From Tautonia rosea (GTDB lineage Bacteria; Planctomycetota; Planctomycetia; Isosphaerales; Isosphaeraceae): DNA of 64,000 nucleotides. The translations under genes were made by a program, and so were the position numbers. The number at the start of each line of letters is the position of its first letter. Within the stretch, counting starts at the first letter, position 1. Shown piece after piece: positions 34,310 to 42,769 of this stretch. Location: positions 1 to 64,000 of the forward strand of contig NZ_JABBYO010000011.1 of the NCBI RefSeq assembly GCF_012958305.1, in the 5' to 3' direction. The notes under the pieces were generated by a model. The model saw only the letters and a program-made list of their open reading frames with translations, was not told the DNA's origin and ran no database searches.

Positions 34310-35257
34310 ATGTCCGTCGAACAGATGAACGGAGCAAGCTCTGCAAGCGAGGTGATCCGACCGTTCGGGTCAAAGTTCTTTGAGCGATTGCTCGACCGTC
34401 TCTACGATGGCGTTTACTTCGTCGATCGGAACCGGACCATCCTTTACTGGAATCAGGCGGCCGAACGGCTGAGCGGCTATGCAAGCAGCGAGGTCGTCGG
34501 TCATGCCTGCCAGGACAACATCCTCTGCCACACCGACTGCCGAGGAACACCGCTCTGCTCACGAGCATGCCCGTTGCTCCAGGCGATTCAGGAAGACGAG
34601 CCAACCTCCGCCCGGGTGTTCTTGAAGCATCGTAAGGGACACCGCGTTGCCGTCGATGTCTCGGTGATGCCGATCTACGACGACGACGGCCAGAACGTGG
34701 GAGCCGTTGAGATCTTCCGGGATGCCAGCCCGGTCGTCGCGCTCGAATCGGCCTATCGCCAGATGCGAGAACTGGCCGAGAAGGACACACTCACCGGCGC
34801 GATCAACCGCCGTCAGGCCATGGAAATCCTTGAGCAGCAGGTGAAACTGCTCCGGAATTCGGGAATTCCGTTCGCGCTGATCATGGCCGATCTCGACCAC
34901 TTCAAGCTCGTGAACGATACCTTCGGCCACGCCGTCGGAGACGCGGCGTTGATCGCCTTCGAAACCTGCCTGGAACAGCAGAGTCGAGGCAGCGACATCG
35001 TCGCCCGGATCGGTGGCGAGGAGTTTCTGGTCATCCTACCGAGCCTCGACGTCTCGCACGCGCATCGGATCGCGGAGCGTTTGCGCAAGAACGTCGCCAA
35101 GATCAGGATTCCCGATCCGGAATCGCTGCGACTCTCGGCCAGTTTCGGGGTGGTCGAGGCAGCACCTCACGAATCGCTCGATCATCTGCTCGCTCGGGTC
35201 GATGCCGCCCTCTACCGAGCAAAACGCATGGGACGCGACCTCGTCGAACGCGGCTGA
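34310..35257 (+). CDS. Diguanylate cyclase with Cys-rich PAS domain
   Basis: This 315-residue protein starts at ATG 34310 (MSVEQMNGASSASE). A PAS domain (LDRLYDGVYFVDRNRTILYW, NQAAERLSGYASSEVVGHAC) carries a six-cysteine cluster, CQDNILCHTDC then CSRACPL, typical of a PAS subgroup next to GGDEF domains. The GGDEF domain has DTLTGAINRR, MADLDHFKLVNDTFGHAVGD and the active site ARIGGEEFLVI. The product-binding I-site RGSD lies five residues before GGEEF, so feedback inhibition by c-di-GMP is expected. There is no membrane helix, so it acts in the cytosol. The upstream frame to 34223 is not needed. Confidence 0.93.
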   Translation: MSVEQMNGASSASEVIRPFGSKFFERLLDRLYDGVYFVDRNRTILYWNQAAERLSGYASSEVVGHACQDNILCHTDCRGTPLCSRACPLLQAIQEDEPTSARVFLKHRKGHRVAVDVSVMPIYDDDGQNVGAVEIFRDASPVVALESAYRQMRELAEKDTLTGAINRRQAMEILEQQVKLLRNSGIPFALIMADLDHFKLVNDTFGHAVGDAALIAFETCLEQQSRGSDIVARIGGEEFLVILPSLDVSHAHRIAERLRKNVAKIRIPDPESLRLSASFGVVEAAPHESLDHLLARVDAALYRAKRMGRDLVERG

Positions 35258-35309
35258 GGCGTTTGCCGAAGGGATGCCCTGAACGATTGGCCGATAACGC
35301 TCAACCCCG

Positions 35310-37052
35310 TCACGAGCCATCAAGCCCGGTCGGAGGCTCCGGTGCCTGGGTCGCCGAGCCCGGCCAGAACGTCACCCCGGCCTTGGCAAGGCTGATCAGG
35401 GCCGCAACCACAAACGAGAGCAAGCCGAGGAGGATCTGGTCGAGCCCCGGCACGAGGCGACGCAGCGTCAGGTACGATCGCGACCCGTAGACGAACACCC
35501 AGGCCCCGAGCAACACTCCCGCCGAAACGAGAAACGCCCGGCCCCCCCCGATCCTGGAGTAGACTGCGGCCAGGGCGGCCAGCGTCGGCAGGTACAGAAC
35601 CGCGATCGGCCCCAAACGATCGAACAGTTCGTGAAAGGCACCAAGCGTCCAGCCAAGGCCAAAGAGGAGAAAGAGCCCGACCGCCAGGTCTCGGAGGCAG
35701 TCTCCCAGCGCCCCCTCGATCAGTCCGAAGCCGAGCATCACGAGCAGCGCGAGGTGAGCGGCGACGATCCAGGGAATCGTCCCTCCCAGCGAGTCGGGCA
35801 GTGCCGCCGTGAGGCTCGCGATCAGAAAGGCACAGGCCAGAATGCCCCGGCCTGCGTTCCACCGACGGATCGCCGGAACAGCTTGCACCAGGGCCGCCAC
35901 CAGCAAGGGCCAGGGGTTCGCAAACGAAAGGCTGTCGAGGTCCAGGGTGGTCGGCCTGACCACCGCCAGCGCGGCCAGGGCCAGGCAGAGCCCATCACGC
36001 CCACCGGGCACCCGGCGATGAATCGCCCATCCATAAAGCGGCAGCGCCAGCACGAGCGTGAGGAAGGCCGGTGTCGCCCCCAGCACCTCGCGGAAGTGGG
36101 AGAGGAAGAATTGATACACCGGATCGGCCCGGTCGTGGCCCATCATTGCCAGGCCGAGCAGGCCGAGGGGAGCGAGCAGGGCCAGGGTCGTCACCACCCG
36201 CCCGGCCCGCGGATCGCGCGCCGATCGCCCCAGCTCCAGCACCAGGAAGGCACAGGGCAAGAGGAAGGGCACCAGAAAGTACGGACCAAAGATCGTTTGA
36301 TCCTTCATCACAAAATGAAAGGAAACACAGAGCCAGTACGACCGCGCGCAGGCCGCCCCGCCGAGCAATCCGAACAGGACCCACGGATACAAGGGCCATC
36401 GCCACGGGCTGCCGTTTTTCTCGGCATACGACGGCCCGCGACCGATGGCCGGAAGCAAGGTCAGGCTGAGCAGGCCCGCCACCGGCGCGAAGCCGAACAG
36501 GGCCCACATCAAGGCCGGGGCGTTGGGCCGATCGACGAGCGGCGCCAGGCCGATCGGGTAAAGGAAAAAGAGGGCCAGGATTGCCTGATACGGCACCCGG
36601 AACCCGCTGCGAAGCTCCAGCCCCAGGCCGCGCAAGATCCCCTCGCTCACGAGCAGGGCAAACCCGAGGCCGATCAGATAGAGCCCCCTGCCCATCGCCG
36701 GATCGCCGGCCAGGGTTTCGTCAAACGCCACCGAGATCGCCAGGAACATCAAGACGACCAGGAGAAGGACCGTCCGCACGTCGTCCCAAACTTTCCCCCG
36801 ACGCACCAGGACCACCGCCGTCGCCGCCAGCAAGAGCGTGTACGCGGCCAGGCCAAGCATCAAGGCTCCGGTCTCCACCGCCGGCCCCCTCGCATCGAAC
36901 GAGGCCCGCAGGCCGAGAAACACCAGGCCGGCGCTGATCACATAGAACGGATTGCTCGTGTACACCCATCGCATCAGACCCGCCGGGGCGAGCCCGCGAC
37001 CGCGACGCGAAGGAAGGGACGGCCCGGACGAAGGAATCGCTTCGTGATTCAT
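35310..37052 (-). CDS. Large polytopic membrane protein of unknown function
   Basis: This 580-residue protein starts at ATG 37052 with GAGG seven bases upstream. Around 16 hydrophobic helices fill the protein after a basic N-terminus (RRGRGLAPAGLMRWVYTSNP). No catalytic or transport motif is recognised. The pattern of long alternating helices recalls planctomycete membrane proteins annotated only as hypothetical. Its promoter region holds two GACANATGTC dyads (37149 and 37190), matching the candidate operators of the BlaI-like repressor at 13764. Control by that repressor or a paralogue is therefore likely. Confidence 0.8.
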   Translation of the reverse strand: MNHEAIPSSGPSLPSRRGRGLAPAGLMRWVYTSNPFYVISAGLVFLGLRASFDARGPAVETGALMLGLAAYTLLLAATAVVLVRRGKVWDDVRTVLLLVVLMFLAISVAFDETLAGDPAMGRGLYLIGLGFALLVSEGILRGLGLELRSGFRVPYQAILALFFLYPIGLAPLVDRPNAPALMWALFGFAPVAGLLSLTLLPAIGRGPSYAEKNGSPWRWPLYPWVLFGLLGGAACARSYWLCVSFHFVMKDQTIFGPYFLVPFLLPCAFLVLELGRSARDPRAGRVVTTLALLAPLGLLGLAMMGHDRADPVYQFFLSHFREVLGATPAFLTLVLALPLYGWAIHRRVPGGRDGLCLALAALAVVRPTTLDLDSLSFANPWPLLVAALVQAVPAIRRWNAGRGILACAFLIASLTAALPDSLGGTIPWIVAAHLALLVMLGFGLIEGALGDCLRDLAVGLFLLFGLGWTLGAFHELFDRLGPIAVLYLPTLAALAAVYSRIGGGRAFLVSAGVLLGAWVFVYGSRSYLTLRRLVPGLDQILLGLLSFVVAALISLAKAGVTFWPGSATQAPEPPTGLDGS

Positions 37053-37148
37053 CACTGAGCCTCGATCGGTTCGGAAGACGGGACGGGGGTCCGATCGGTT
37101 CGTTCGGTTGCCTCGCGACGACCCCGGCGTGGACCGGGACCAATCTGA

Positions 37149-37199
37149 GACAGATGTCAGAGGTGTATGGTCATCGTACGCGCCGCTCTGACAAATGTC
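37149..37199. promoter_or_regulatory. Two BlaI/MecI-like operator sites (GACANATGTC)
   Basis: GACAGATGTC (37149-37158) and GACAAATGTC (37190-37199) are nearly identical dyads about 100 bases upstream of the membrane protein gene on the minus strand. The first is extended by flanking CTGA and AGAG. They match the dyads at 13546 and 13578. Confidence 0.65.
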
Positions 37200-37565
37200 G
37201 AGCCTGGTTGGCCCATGTTTTTTTTCGGAACCGTCGTCCCGGGGACGATAAGACGCAATTCCTGAGGAAGGAGCGCCAGCGCCGCGGGGCCACCCGCGGA
37301 TTCTGTCGACAACGACCTGGGACGGGGACGTTGTGCAGAGTCGCAGCGGCTCAGAGCCTCGCGAACCGGACGTTGGACGTCAGGATTCGTTGGCTGTTGG
37401 CTGTCCTCTTGCGACGCTGCGGCATGACGCGAGCTCCTTCTCCCTGTTCCCTGTGTTCCGGGGGCGGGCGCCGGTTGACCGACCGGCCTCGGGGCGGATA
37501 GTCTGCCGCTCTGAAGGCGAGAAAGGTTTCCGCAGACCTCGATCCACGAGTCGGAGTGCGTTGGA
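37200..37565. other. Intergenic region, no gene recognised
   Basis: It contains a T8 run near 37215 and a GGAAGGAGCG segment near 37268, but no frame with a credible product. Confidence 0.4.
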
Positions 37566-38135
37566 ATGAGCCCGTTCGAAGTGGAGATCAAATTCCGGGA
37601 CGCCAATCACGACGACCTGTTGCGGCGGCTGGGCGATCTCGGCGCGGTGCCTCGCGAGGAAGTGGAGCAAGAAGACATTTACATGTCTCACCCGTCTCGT
37701 GATTTCCGGGAGACCGACGAGGCCATGCGGCTGCGTCGCGACGGGGGCGAGAACCGCGTGACCTACAAGGGGCCGAAGCTCGGCGGGCCGACCAAGACCC
37801 GCGAGGAAGTGGAGCTGACCTTCGAGCCCGGTCCCGACGCCTTGCTCAAGATGGAGCGGCTGTTCGTCAACCTTGGCTTCCGCCCCGTGGCGACGGTTCG
37901 CAAGCGTCGGCTCGCGTACGACCTTCAGTTCGATGGCCGATGGGTGCAGGTCGGGATCGACTCGGTCGAGGGACTGGGGGCGTATGCCGAGGTCGAGGCG
38001 ATTGCCAACGGCCCGGCCGATTTGCCCGAGGCCCAGCAGGTCGTGCTCGAACTGGCCCGGCTGCTCGGCCTCGGGTCGGATCAGGTGGAAACGCGATCGT
38101 ATTTGCGCATGGTCCTGGAAGGGCGAGGCGGCTGA
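37566..38135 (+). CDS. CYTH-domain protein, class IV adenylate cyclase (CyaB)-like
   Basis: This 189-residue protein starts at ATG 37566. The ExExK motif is at the very start (FEVEIKF). It is followed by the tunnel-fold strands EAMRLRRDGGENRVTYKGPK, TKTREEVELTFE, VRKRRLAYDL and GLGAYAEVEAI, which supply the ring of acidic and basic residues that binds triphosphate and metal. Members include class IV adenylate cyclases and thiamine or inorganic triphosphatases; the sequence alone does not decide between them. The length (about 180-190) fits CyaB. The closest neighbours are unrelated in function. Confidence 0.85.
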   Translation: MSPFEVEIKFRDANHDDLLRRLGDLGAVPREEVEQEDIYMSHPSRDFRETDEAMRLRRDGGENRVTYKGPKLGGPTKTREEVELTFEPGPDALLKMERLFVNLGFRPVATVRKRRLAYDLQFDGRWVQVGIDSVEGLGAYAEVEAIANGPADLPEAQQVVLELARLLGLGSDQVETRSYLRMVLEGRGG

Positions 38136-38153
38136 TTCCGGGCAGGCCCAGGC

Positions 38154-38729
38154 TCAAGGGGCTTCCGGCTCATCGCCGAGAAACAGCTCGACCCGAGCCG
38201 GTCCTCCCGTGGTGATCTGGGTGAAGGCATCGACCTGTTCCCGAGTCAGGCCACGGTCCTTGACGAGATGCGCCGACCAGAGCCGAGACGCCCGGATCGC
38301 ATGAGAGCAATGGATCAGGGCCTTCCCTTCGTGCGAGGCCAGCGCCTCTCGCAACTGCTCGACCGCTTCGAGCCGCGGGGCATACGGTGGTCGACCGATC
38401 GGAATCGACACATAATCGACTCCGAGCGACTTCACCAGCGCCGGCTCGTCGAAGGGAACCGACTCCATTTCCTCAGGAGGACGCAGGTTGATCACCACCG
38501 TCACCCCATCCTTGGTCAGGCGGGTGAGGGTTTCCGGGTCGGGCTGGGCGGCCAGGTAGATCGGACCGGATCGGTACAGGCCGCCGATTTCCTTGCCCCC
38601 TTCGACTGCCTCGGGGGCCTCGACCGGAGCCGAGGCCAGCGACGAGTCGGGCCTCGGTTTCGGTTCGTCGTCCTGACTCGGAGCGAGGACGAGGACCAGA
38701 GACGCAAGCACTGCGGGATACACAGACAT
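38154..38729 (-). CDS. Exported dual-specificity phosphatase-like protein (DUF442/Blh type)
   Basis: This protein of about 191 residues has a signal peptide (MSVYPAVLASLVLVLAPS). The catalytic loop is ALIHCSHAIRAS, where Cys and Arg are separated by four residues, as in the DUF442/Blh family (HCxSGNR) rather than the five of classical PTPs. The upstream strand VTVVINLRPPEEM is also typical. AAGGAG lies before two possible ATGs (38735 and 38729); the second has the better spacing. Substrates are unknown. It is followed by a flavin-binding gene oriented the same way just upstream in coordinates. Confidence 0.8.
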   Translation of the reverse strand: MSVYPAVLASLVLVLAPSQDDEPKPRPDSSLASAPVEAPEAVEGGKEIGGLYRSGPIYLAAQPDPETLTRLTKDGVTVVINLRPPEEMESVPFDEPALVKSLGVDYVSIPIGRPPYAPRLEAVEQLREALASHEGKALIHCSHAIRASRLWSAHLVKDRGLTREQVDAFTQITTGGPARVELFLGDEPEAP

Positions 38730-38756
38730 CGTCATCGTCTCCTTTGGAAGGACGGC

Positions 38757-39347
38757 TCACGGATTGACAGCGAGCGAGGCCCACTCGATCGGCTCCTCGG
38801 CCCCGATCCGCTGGTACTGGGTCCGTCGGTGCGGATCGGACTTCAAATCCAGGTGATCGACCCGCTCCGGATCGAGCAGCACCAGAGCGAACGTGGGGGG
38901 CGGGTCTCGGGGATCGGGCGTCTCGACCTGAAACTGCCTGAGGTCGGCACGAGGGGCACCCGGCTCGGGCCAGAGCAGGCTGATCCGGGTCGCCGGGGGT
39001 AAGGCGGTCCAGACCTCGGCCCGCTCGGCACGCCATTGCGGGTCGGACTCGGCCGGACCGATGACGCGAAGGTGGCCCGACAGTCGAAACTGTTCCCGGG
39101 TCTCGGCGAACATCCAGCACGCCTCGGCCCGACTGTTCCGGTCGATCTGGCCAACCTTCGCGCTGCGCGTGTCGGCCGAGAACCGGAGGATCGGGCCGGT
39201 CCCGAGAAATCCCCGGAAGACGACCGTCCGGACGCTCGGCCAGCCGTCAGACGTGACGGTCGCCAGCTGGAGCCATCGCGAAGGCGGTGCTCCTTGGTGG
39301 TTCGTCAGGGCTCGCTCGATCGCGAGGCGCCAGGGGATCTCACTCAT
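38757..39347 (-). CDS. Pyridoxamine 5'-phosphate oxidase-like FMN-binding protein (Alr4036 family)
   Basis: This 196-residue protein starts at ATG 39347 (MSEIPWRLAIERALTNHQG). The split-barrel flavin fold is visible in RWLQLATVTSDGWPSVRTVV, FRGF, then LRFSADTRSAKVGQI and AEACWMFAETREQFRLSG. The C-terminal part with DPPPTFALVLLDPERVDHLD and a final SDPHRRTQY matches Alr4036-type proteins. It is cytoplasmic. The exact reaction is unknown; true PNPOx activity is unlikely to be proven by sequence alone. A longer frame to 39425 has no good start. Confidence 0.87.
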   Translation of the reverse strand: MSEIPWRLAIERALTNHQGAPPSRWLQLATVTSDGWPSVRTVVFRGFLGTGPILRFSADTRSAKVGQIDRNSRAEACWMFAETREQFRLSGHLRVIGPAESDPQWRAERAEVWTALPPATRISLLWPEPGAPRADLRQFQVETPDPRDPPPTFALVLLDPERVDHLDLKSDPHRRTQYQRIGAEEPIEWASLAVNP

Positions 39348-39465
39348 GGCCACATTGTGAACAGTCCGCGATCGGCAAGCAAGCCATCGCGGCGGCGGAT
39401 CATCTCGATCGGAGACGGCCCACACGGCGACCCCTACCCCTTGAAGCGGTAACCGCGCTAGAATC

Positions 39466-41640
39466 GTGGGGAATCACGCCCCGACCGCCGAAGGCCGATC
39501 GCTTGCCGGAGCACGACCTGCCGTGTCCAACCCTGTCGAAACGATCGTCAAGAACGTCTGCCCGCTCGATTGCCCCGACACATGCAGCATGGTCGTTACC
39601 GTGCGAGACGGGGTCGCCGTCGACCTGCGAGGCGACCGCGACCACCCGTTCACCCGCGGGTTTCTCTGCCAGAAAATGGCCCGATACCTCGACCGCGTGT
39701 CCAGTCCCGATCGCCTGATGCACCCGATGCGACGGATCGGCCCCAAGGGTCCCGGCCAGGGGCGATTCGAGCGGATCTCCTGGGACGAGGCGCTCGATCG
39801 GATCGCCGATCGCTTCCGAGCGATCGCCGATTCGGCCGACGGTCCCCAGGCGATCCTGCCCTACAGCTATTACGGCACGATGGGGAAGTTGCAGGCCGAG
39901 AGCCTCGACCGCCGCTTCTTCCACCGACTGGGCGCCTCGACGCTCGACCGAACGATCTGCGCCTCGGCCGGTGGCGTCGGCTACGAGTACACCATGGGAG
40001 CCGGCCGCCTGGGAGCCGACCCGATGGCCGTTCCCGAGTGCCGCCTGATCCTCAACTGGGGATCGAACACGGTAAACACGAACAGCCACCTCTGGTCCTT
40101 GATGATCGAGGCTCGCAAGCGCACCAATGCGACGATTGTCACCATCGACCCCTATAAAAGCCCCACCGCCCGCCGCTCCGACTGGCATCTTCAACCTCGG
40201 CCCGGCACCGATGCAGCCCTGGCCCTCGGATTGATGCACGTCATCTGGCGCGATCAGTTGCACGATCAAGATTATCTCGATCGTGGGACGGTCGGCGCGG
40301 AACTGCTTCGCGATCGCGTCTTGACGGAGTACCCGCCCGATCGGGTTGCTGCGATCACCGGGGTTCCGGTCGATCAGATCGAGACCCTCGCGCGGCGTTA
40401 TGCGACCGAACACCCCAGCCTGATCCGCGTCAACTACGGTCTTCAGCGCCACGGAGGCGGCGGGATGGCCGTGCGGACGATCTCCTGCTTGCCCGCCATC
40501 GTCGGTGCCTGGCGGCACCGAGGGGGGGGCACCTTTCTCTCAACGAGCGGGACCTACGGGCTGAACTCGTTTGCATTGACGCGCCCCGACCTCTCACCTC
40601 CGGGCACGCGATCGGTGAACATGAACCAACTGGCCGAGGCATTGGCCGGAGAGCTTCCCGGACCTCGGGTGATGGGGCTTTATGTGTACAACTGCAATCC
40701 GGCGGCCGTGGCCCCCGATCAGGGGAAAGTGCTTCGCGGCTTGCGCCGCGACGACCTGTTCACCGTGGTTCACGAACTCTTCCCGACCGACACGGTCGAC
40801 TACGCCGATATTGTGCTGCCGGCGACCTCGCAGCTTGAGCACGAGGACATTCACACGTCCTATGGCCATCACTTCTTGATGCACAACCCTCGAGCGATCG
40901 CGCCCCGGGGCGAATGCCGATCGAACGCCGACGTCTTCCGAGGGCTCTCTGACCGACTCGGGTTTGAGCCCTCTCTCTTTCCCGATGATGACACCCTGAT
41001 GCGGCAGGCCCTCGACGGTGGCCCCGCGCTCGCCGGGATCTCGTTGGAGCGATTGAAAGCGGAAGGATCGGTTCGCTTGAACATTCCCGAGGACTATCGC
41101 CCTTTTTCCGACGGCCGCTTCCCGACCCCTTCAGGCAAGTGCGAGCTGTACTCGGAGCGGATGAAGGCCGACGACTTCGACCCCCTGCCCTCGTACATCC
41201 CTCCGCTTGAAGATCCGCAGACGAGGCCCGAACTGGCGTCTCGCTATCCGATTCAGATGGTCAGCCCTCCTCGCCCGCAGTTCCTCAACTCAACCTTCGC
41301 CAACTCCCCTGCTCACCTCCGAGCGGCAGGGGATCCGACCATCGAGTTGGCCGACGACGATGCCGCCGTCCGTGGCCTCGAAGCCGGCGACTGGGCCGAG
41401 GTCTTCAACGATCGCGGCCGATTTCTCGCTCGGGTTGCCCTGACTGGGGCCGTCCGCCCCGGTACGGCCGCGAGCACCGGAATTTACTGGTCGAAGCACT
41501 CGCCCGGCGGCTCGGGGGTCAACGCCACCACCTCCTCGGCCCTGGCCGACATGGGAGGCGGCGCGACCTTTTTTGACAACCTGGTCGAGGTGCGCAAGGT
41601 CGATCGAGAGGAATCGCCCTCCCCAAATCACGCTTGCTAA
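39466..41640 (+). CDS. Molybdopterin oxidoreductase with N-terminal 4Fe-4S site
   Basis: This 724-residue protein starts at GTG 39466; GTG 39523 (SNPVETIVKN) is a plausible shorter start with a GGAG nearby. The cluster motif is CPLDCPDTC plus a later GFLCQKM. Molybdopterin-binding blocks follow: SWDEALDRIADRF, LILNWGSNTVNTNSHL, IVTIDPYKSPTARRSD and HLQPRPGTDAALALGLMHVI. The C-terminal dinucleotide-binding domain has TPSGKCELYSERM and AASTGIYWSKHSPGGSGVN. There is no Tat signal, so it should be cytoplasmic, like the assimilatory nitrate reductase and formate dehydrogenase group. The substrate is unknown. Confidence 0.9.
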   Translation: MGNHAPTAEGRSLAGARPAVSNPVETIVKNVCPLDCPDTCSMVVTVRDGVAVDLRGDRDHPFTRGFLCQKMARYLDRVSSPDRLMHPMRRIGPKGPGQGRFERISWDEALDRIADRFRAIADSADGPQAILPYSYYGTMGKLQAESLDRRFFHRLGASTLDRTICASAGGVGYEYTMGAGRLGADPMAVPECRLILNWGSNTVNTNSHLWSLMIEARKRTNATIVTIDPYKSPTARRSDWHLQPRPGTDAALALGLMHVIWRDQLHDQDYLDRGTVGAELLRDRVLTEYPPDRVAAITGVPVDQIETLARRYATEHPSLIRVNYGLQRHGGGGMAVRTISCLPAIVGAWRHRGGGTFLSTSGTYGLNSFALTRPDLSPPGTRSVNMNQLAEALAGELPGPRVMGLYVYNCNPAAVAPDQGKVLRGLRRDDLFTVVHELFPTDTVDYADIVLPATSQLEHEDIHTSYGHHFLMHNPRAIAPRGECRSNADVFRGLSDRLGFEPSLFPDDDTLMRQALDGGPALAGISLERLKAEGSVRLNIPEDYRPFSDGRFPTPSGKCELYSERMKADDFDPLPSYIPPLEDPQTRPELASRYPIQMVSPPRPQFLNSTFANSPAHLRAAGDPTIELADDDAAVRGLEAGDWAEVFNDRGRFLARVALTGAVRPGTAASTGIYWSKHSPGGSGVNATTSSALADMGGGATFFDNLVEVRKVDREESPSPNHAC

Positions 41641-41673
41641 TTCAGGGAAAGATCAACATTCAGGGTTTCGAAC

Positions 41674-41997
41674 ATGAGCATGTTGCTCAATTTTCTCAGA
41701 CTCTGGAAAGCTCCACGGGCCGATCATTTGCGCGTCACGATCTACACTCGGGCCGAGTGCTCCTGCTGCGAGACGGCGAAGGCGGTCATCGAACCTCGGC
41801 GAAGGAAGCACGGGTTTCTGGTCGAGGAAATCGACATCGACACCGACCCGGAACTCGTTGAGGCGTACGGAACCCTTGTTCCCGTGGTGGCCATTGATGG
41901 GAAGGTGCGGTTCCGGGGCAAGGTCGAACCGATCTTGCTCGATCGCCTGCTCAGAGTCGAGGCGAATCGATTGCATCAGCAAAAACCAATGAGGTGA
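41674..41997 (+). CDS. Glutaredoxin-like (DUF836) thiol protein
   Basis: This 107-residue protein starts at ATG 41674. The thioredoxin fold reads LRVTIYTRAECSCCETAKAV, with the CSCC redox motif, then FLVEEIDIDTDPELVEAYGT and LVPVVAIDGKVRFRGKV, which contains the cis-Pro (VPVV). It should be a cytoplasmic thiol-disulfide or metal-binding protein. It lies 33 bases after the molybdopterin oxidoreductase gene and 4 bases before the next gene, so all three are probably cotranscribed. Confidence 0.85.
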   Translation: MSMLLNFLRLWKAPRADHLRVTIYTRAECSCCETAKAVIEPRRRKHGFLVEEIDIDTDPELVEAYGTLVPVVAIDGKVRFRGKVEPILLDRLLRVEANRLHQQKPMR

Positions 41998-42001
41998 CAA
42001 C

Positions 42002-42721
42002 GTGTCATGGCCGATGCCTGAAGGGGCGGTGTTGGGAATTTTTGGGAAGAAGCCGGAACCGGGCAAGGTCAAGACGCGGCTGGCCGCCGAGTTCGGCAGC
42101 GACTTCGCCGCCGAGGCGCACGAGGCGATGCTCCTCGACACGCTCGAAGCCTGGGGCTCTGATCGGTTCCTCGCTCCAGGCGGTCGTCGCGTCTTTGTCT
42201 TCGCCCCAGGAGACGCCGGGCCCTGGTTCGACCCCATCGTACCGGGCACGCTGGCCATGCAGCCCCAGTCGGAAGGAGATCTCGGCGCTCGTTTGCGATC
42301 GTTTATTGAAGGGGAATTCGCCGAGGGAGCCTCGCGAGTCGTGGTGATCGGGTCGGACAGTCCGACGCTTGATCCGTCCATCGTCATCAGTGCATTCCTG
42401 TGTTTGGATCAGAAAGACGTGGTCATTGGCCCCTCGACCGATGGCGGCTATTACCTGATCGGCTGTCGGATGCCGGTCCCCTCGCTGTTCGAGGGGGTAG
42501 CCTGGGGATCGGCGAAGGTGCTCGGGCAAACGCTCGATCGGCTCCGAGGATCGGGGCGCTCGCTGGCCGTCTTGCCGCCGTGGTACGATGTCGACACGCC
42601 CGACGACTGGCGGTTGCTCGGGGCTCACGTGCGGGCCATGCGACTCTCGGGTATGGACCCGGCCTTGCGTCGGGTCGAGGCGTTGTTGCCTCGGGTGCTC
42701 CCGGAAGCCGAGCCCCGCTGA
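42002..42721 (+). CDS. TIGR04282-family glycosyltransferase (DUF2064)
   Basis: This 239-residue protein starts at GTG 42002. The nucleotide-sugar fold begins GAVLGIFGKKPEPGKVKTRL, a hallmark of the TIGR04282/DUF2064 family. It continues with VVVIGSDSPTLDPSIVISAF (DxD-like metal site) and VVIGPSTDGGYYLIGC, then PWYDVDTPDDWRLL. It probably transfers a nucleotidyl or sugar group in the cytoplasm. It forms a tight group with the glutaredoxin-like gene upstream (4 bases) and a polytopic glycosyltransferase downstream (48 bases). Confidence 0.9.
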   Translation: MSWPMPEGAVLGIFGKKPEPGKVKTRLAAEFGSDFAAEAHEAMLLDTLEAWGSDRFLAPGGRRVFVFAPGDAGPWFDPIVPGTLAMQPQSEGDLGARLRSFIEGEFAEGASRVVVIGSDSPTLDPSIVISAFLCLDQKDVVIGPSTDGGYYLIGCRMPVPSLFEGVAWGSAKVLGQTLDRLRGSGRSLAVLPPWYDVDTPDDWRLLGAHVRAMRLSGMDPALRRVEALLPRVLPEAEPR

Positions 42722-42769
42722 CCTCACCGTCACTCCTCTCGGAACGATCCAGGCTGAGCCCATTCTTCC

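Noticed and set aside
35631-37058. Plus-strand frame of 475 codons opposite the polytopic membrane protein
   Set aside because: The product is Gln/Arg/Glu-rich, the typical mirror of a hydrophobic gene on the other strand.
41991-42008. GACAACGTGTC near the start of the TIGR04282 gene as a third BlaI-like operator
   Set aside because: The half-sites are separated by three bases rather than two, and it overlaps a start codon inside an operon.
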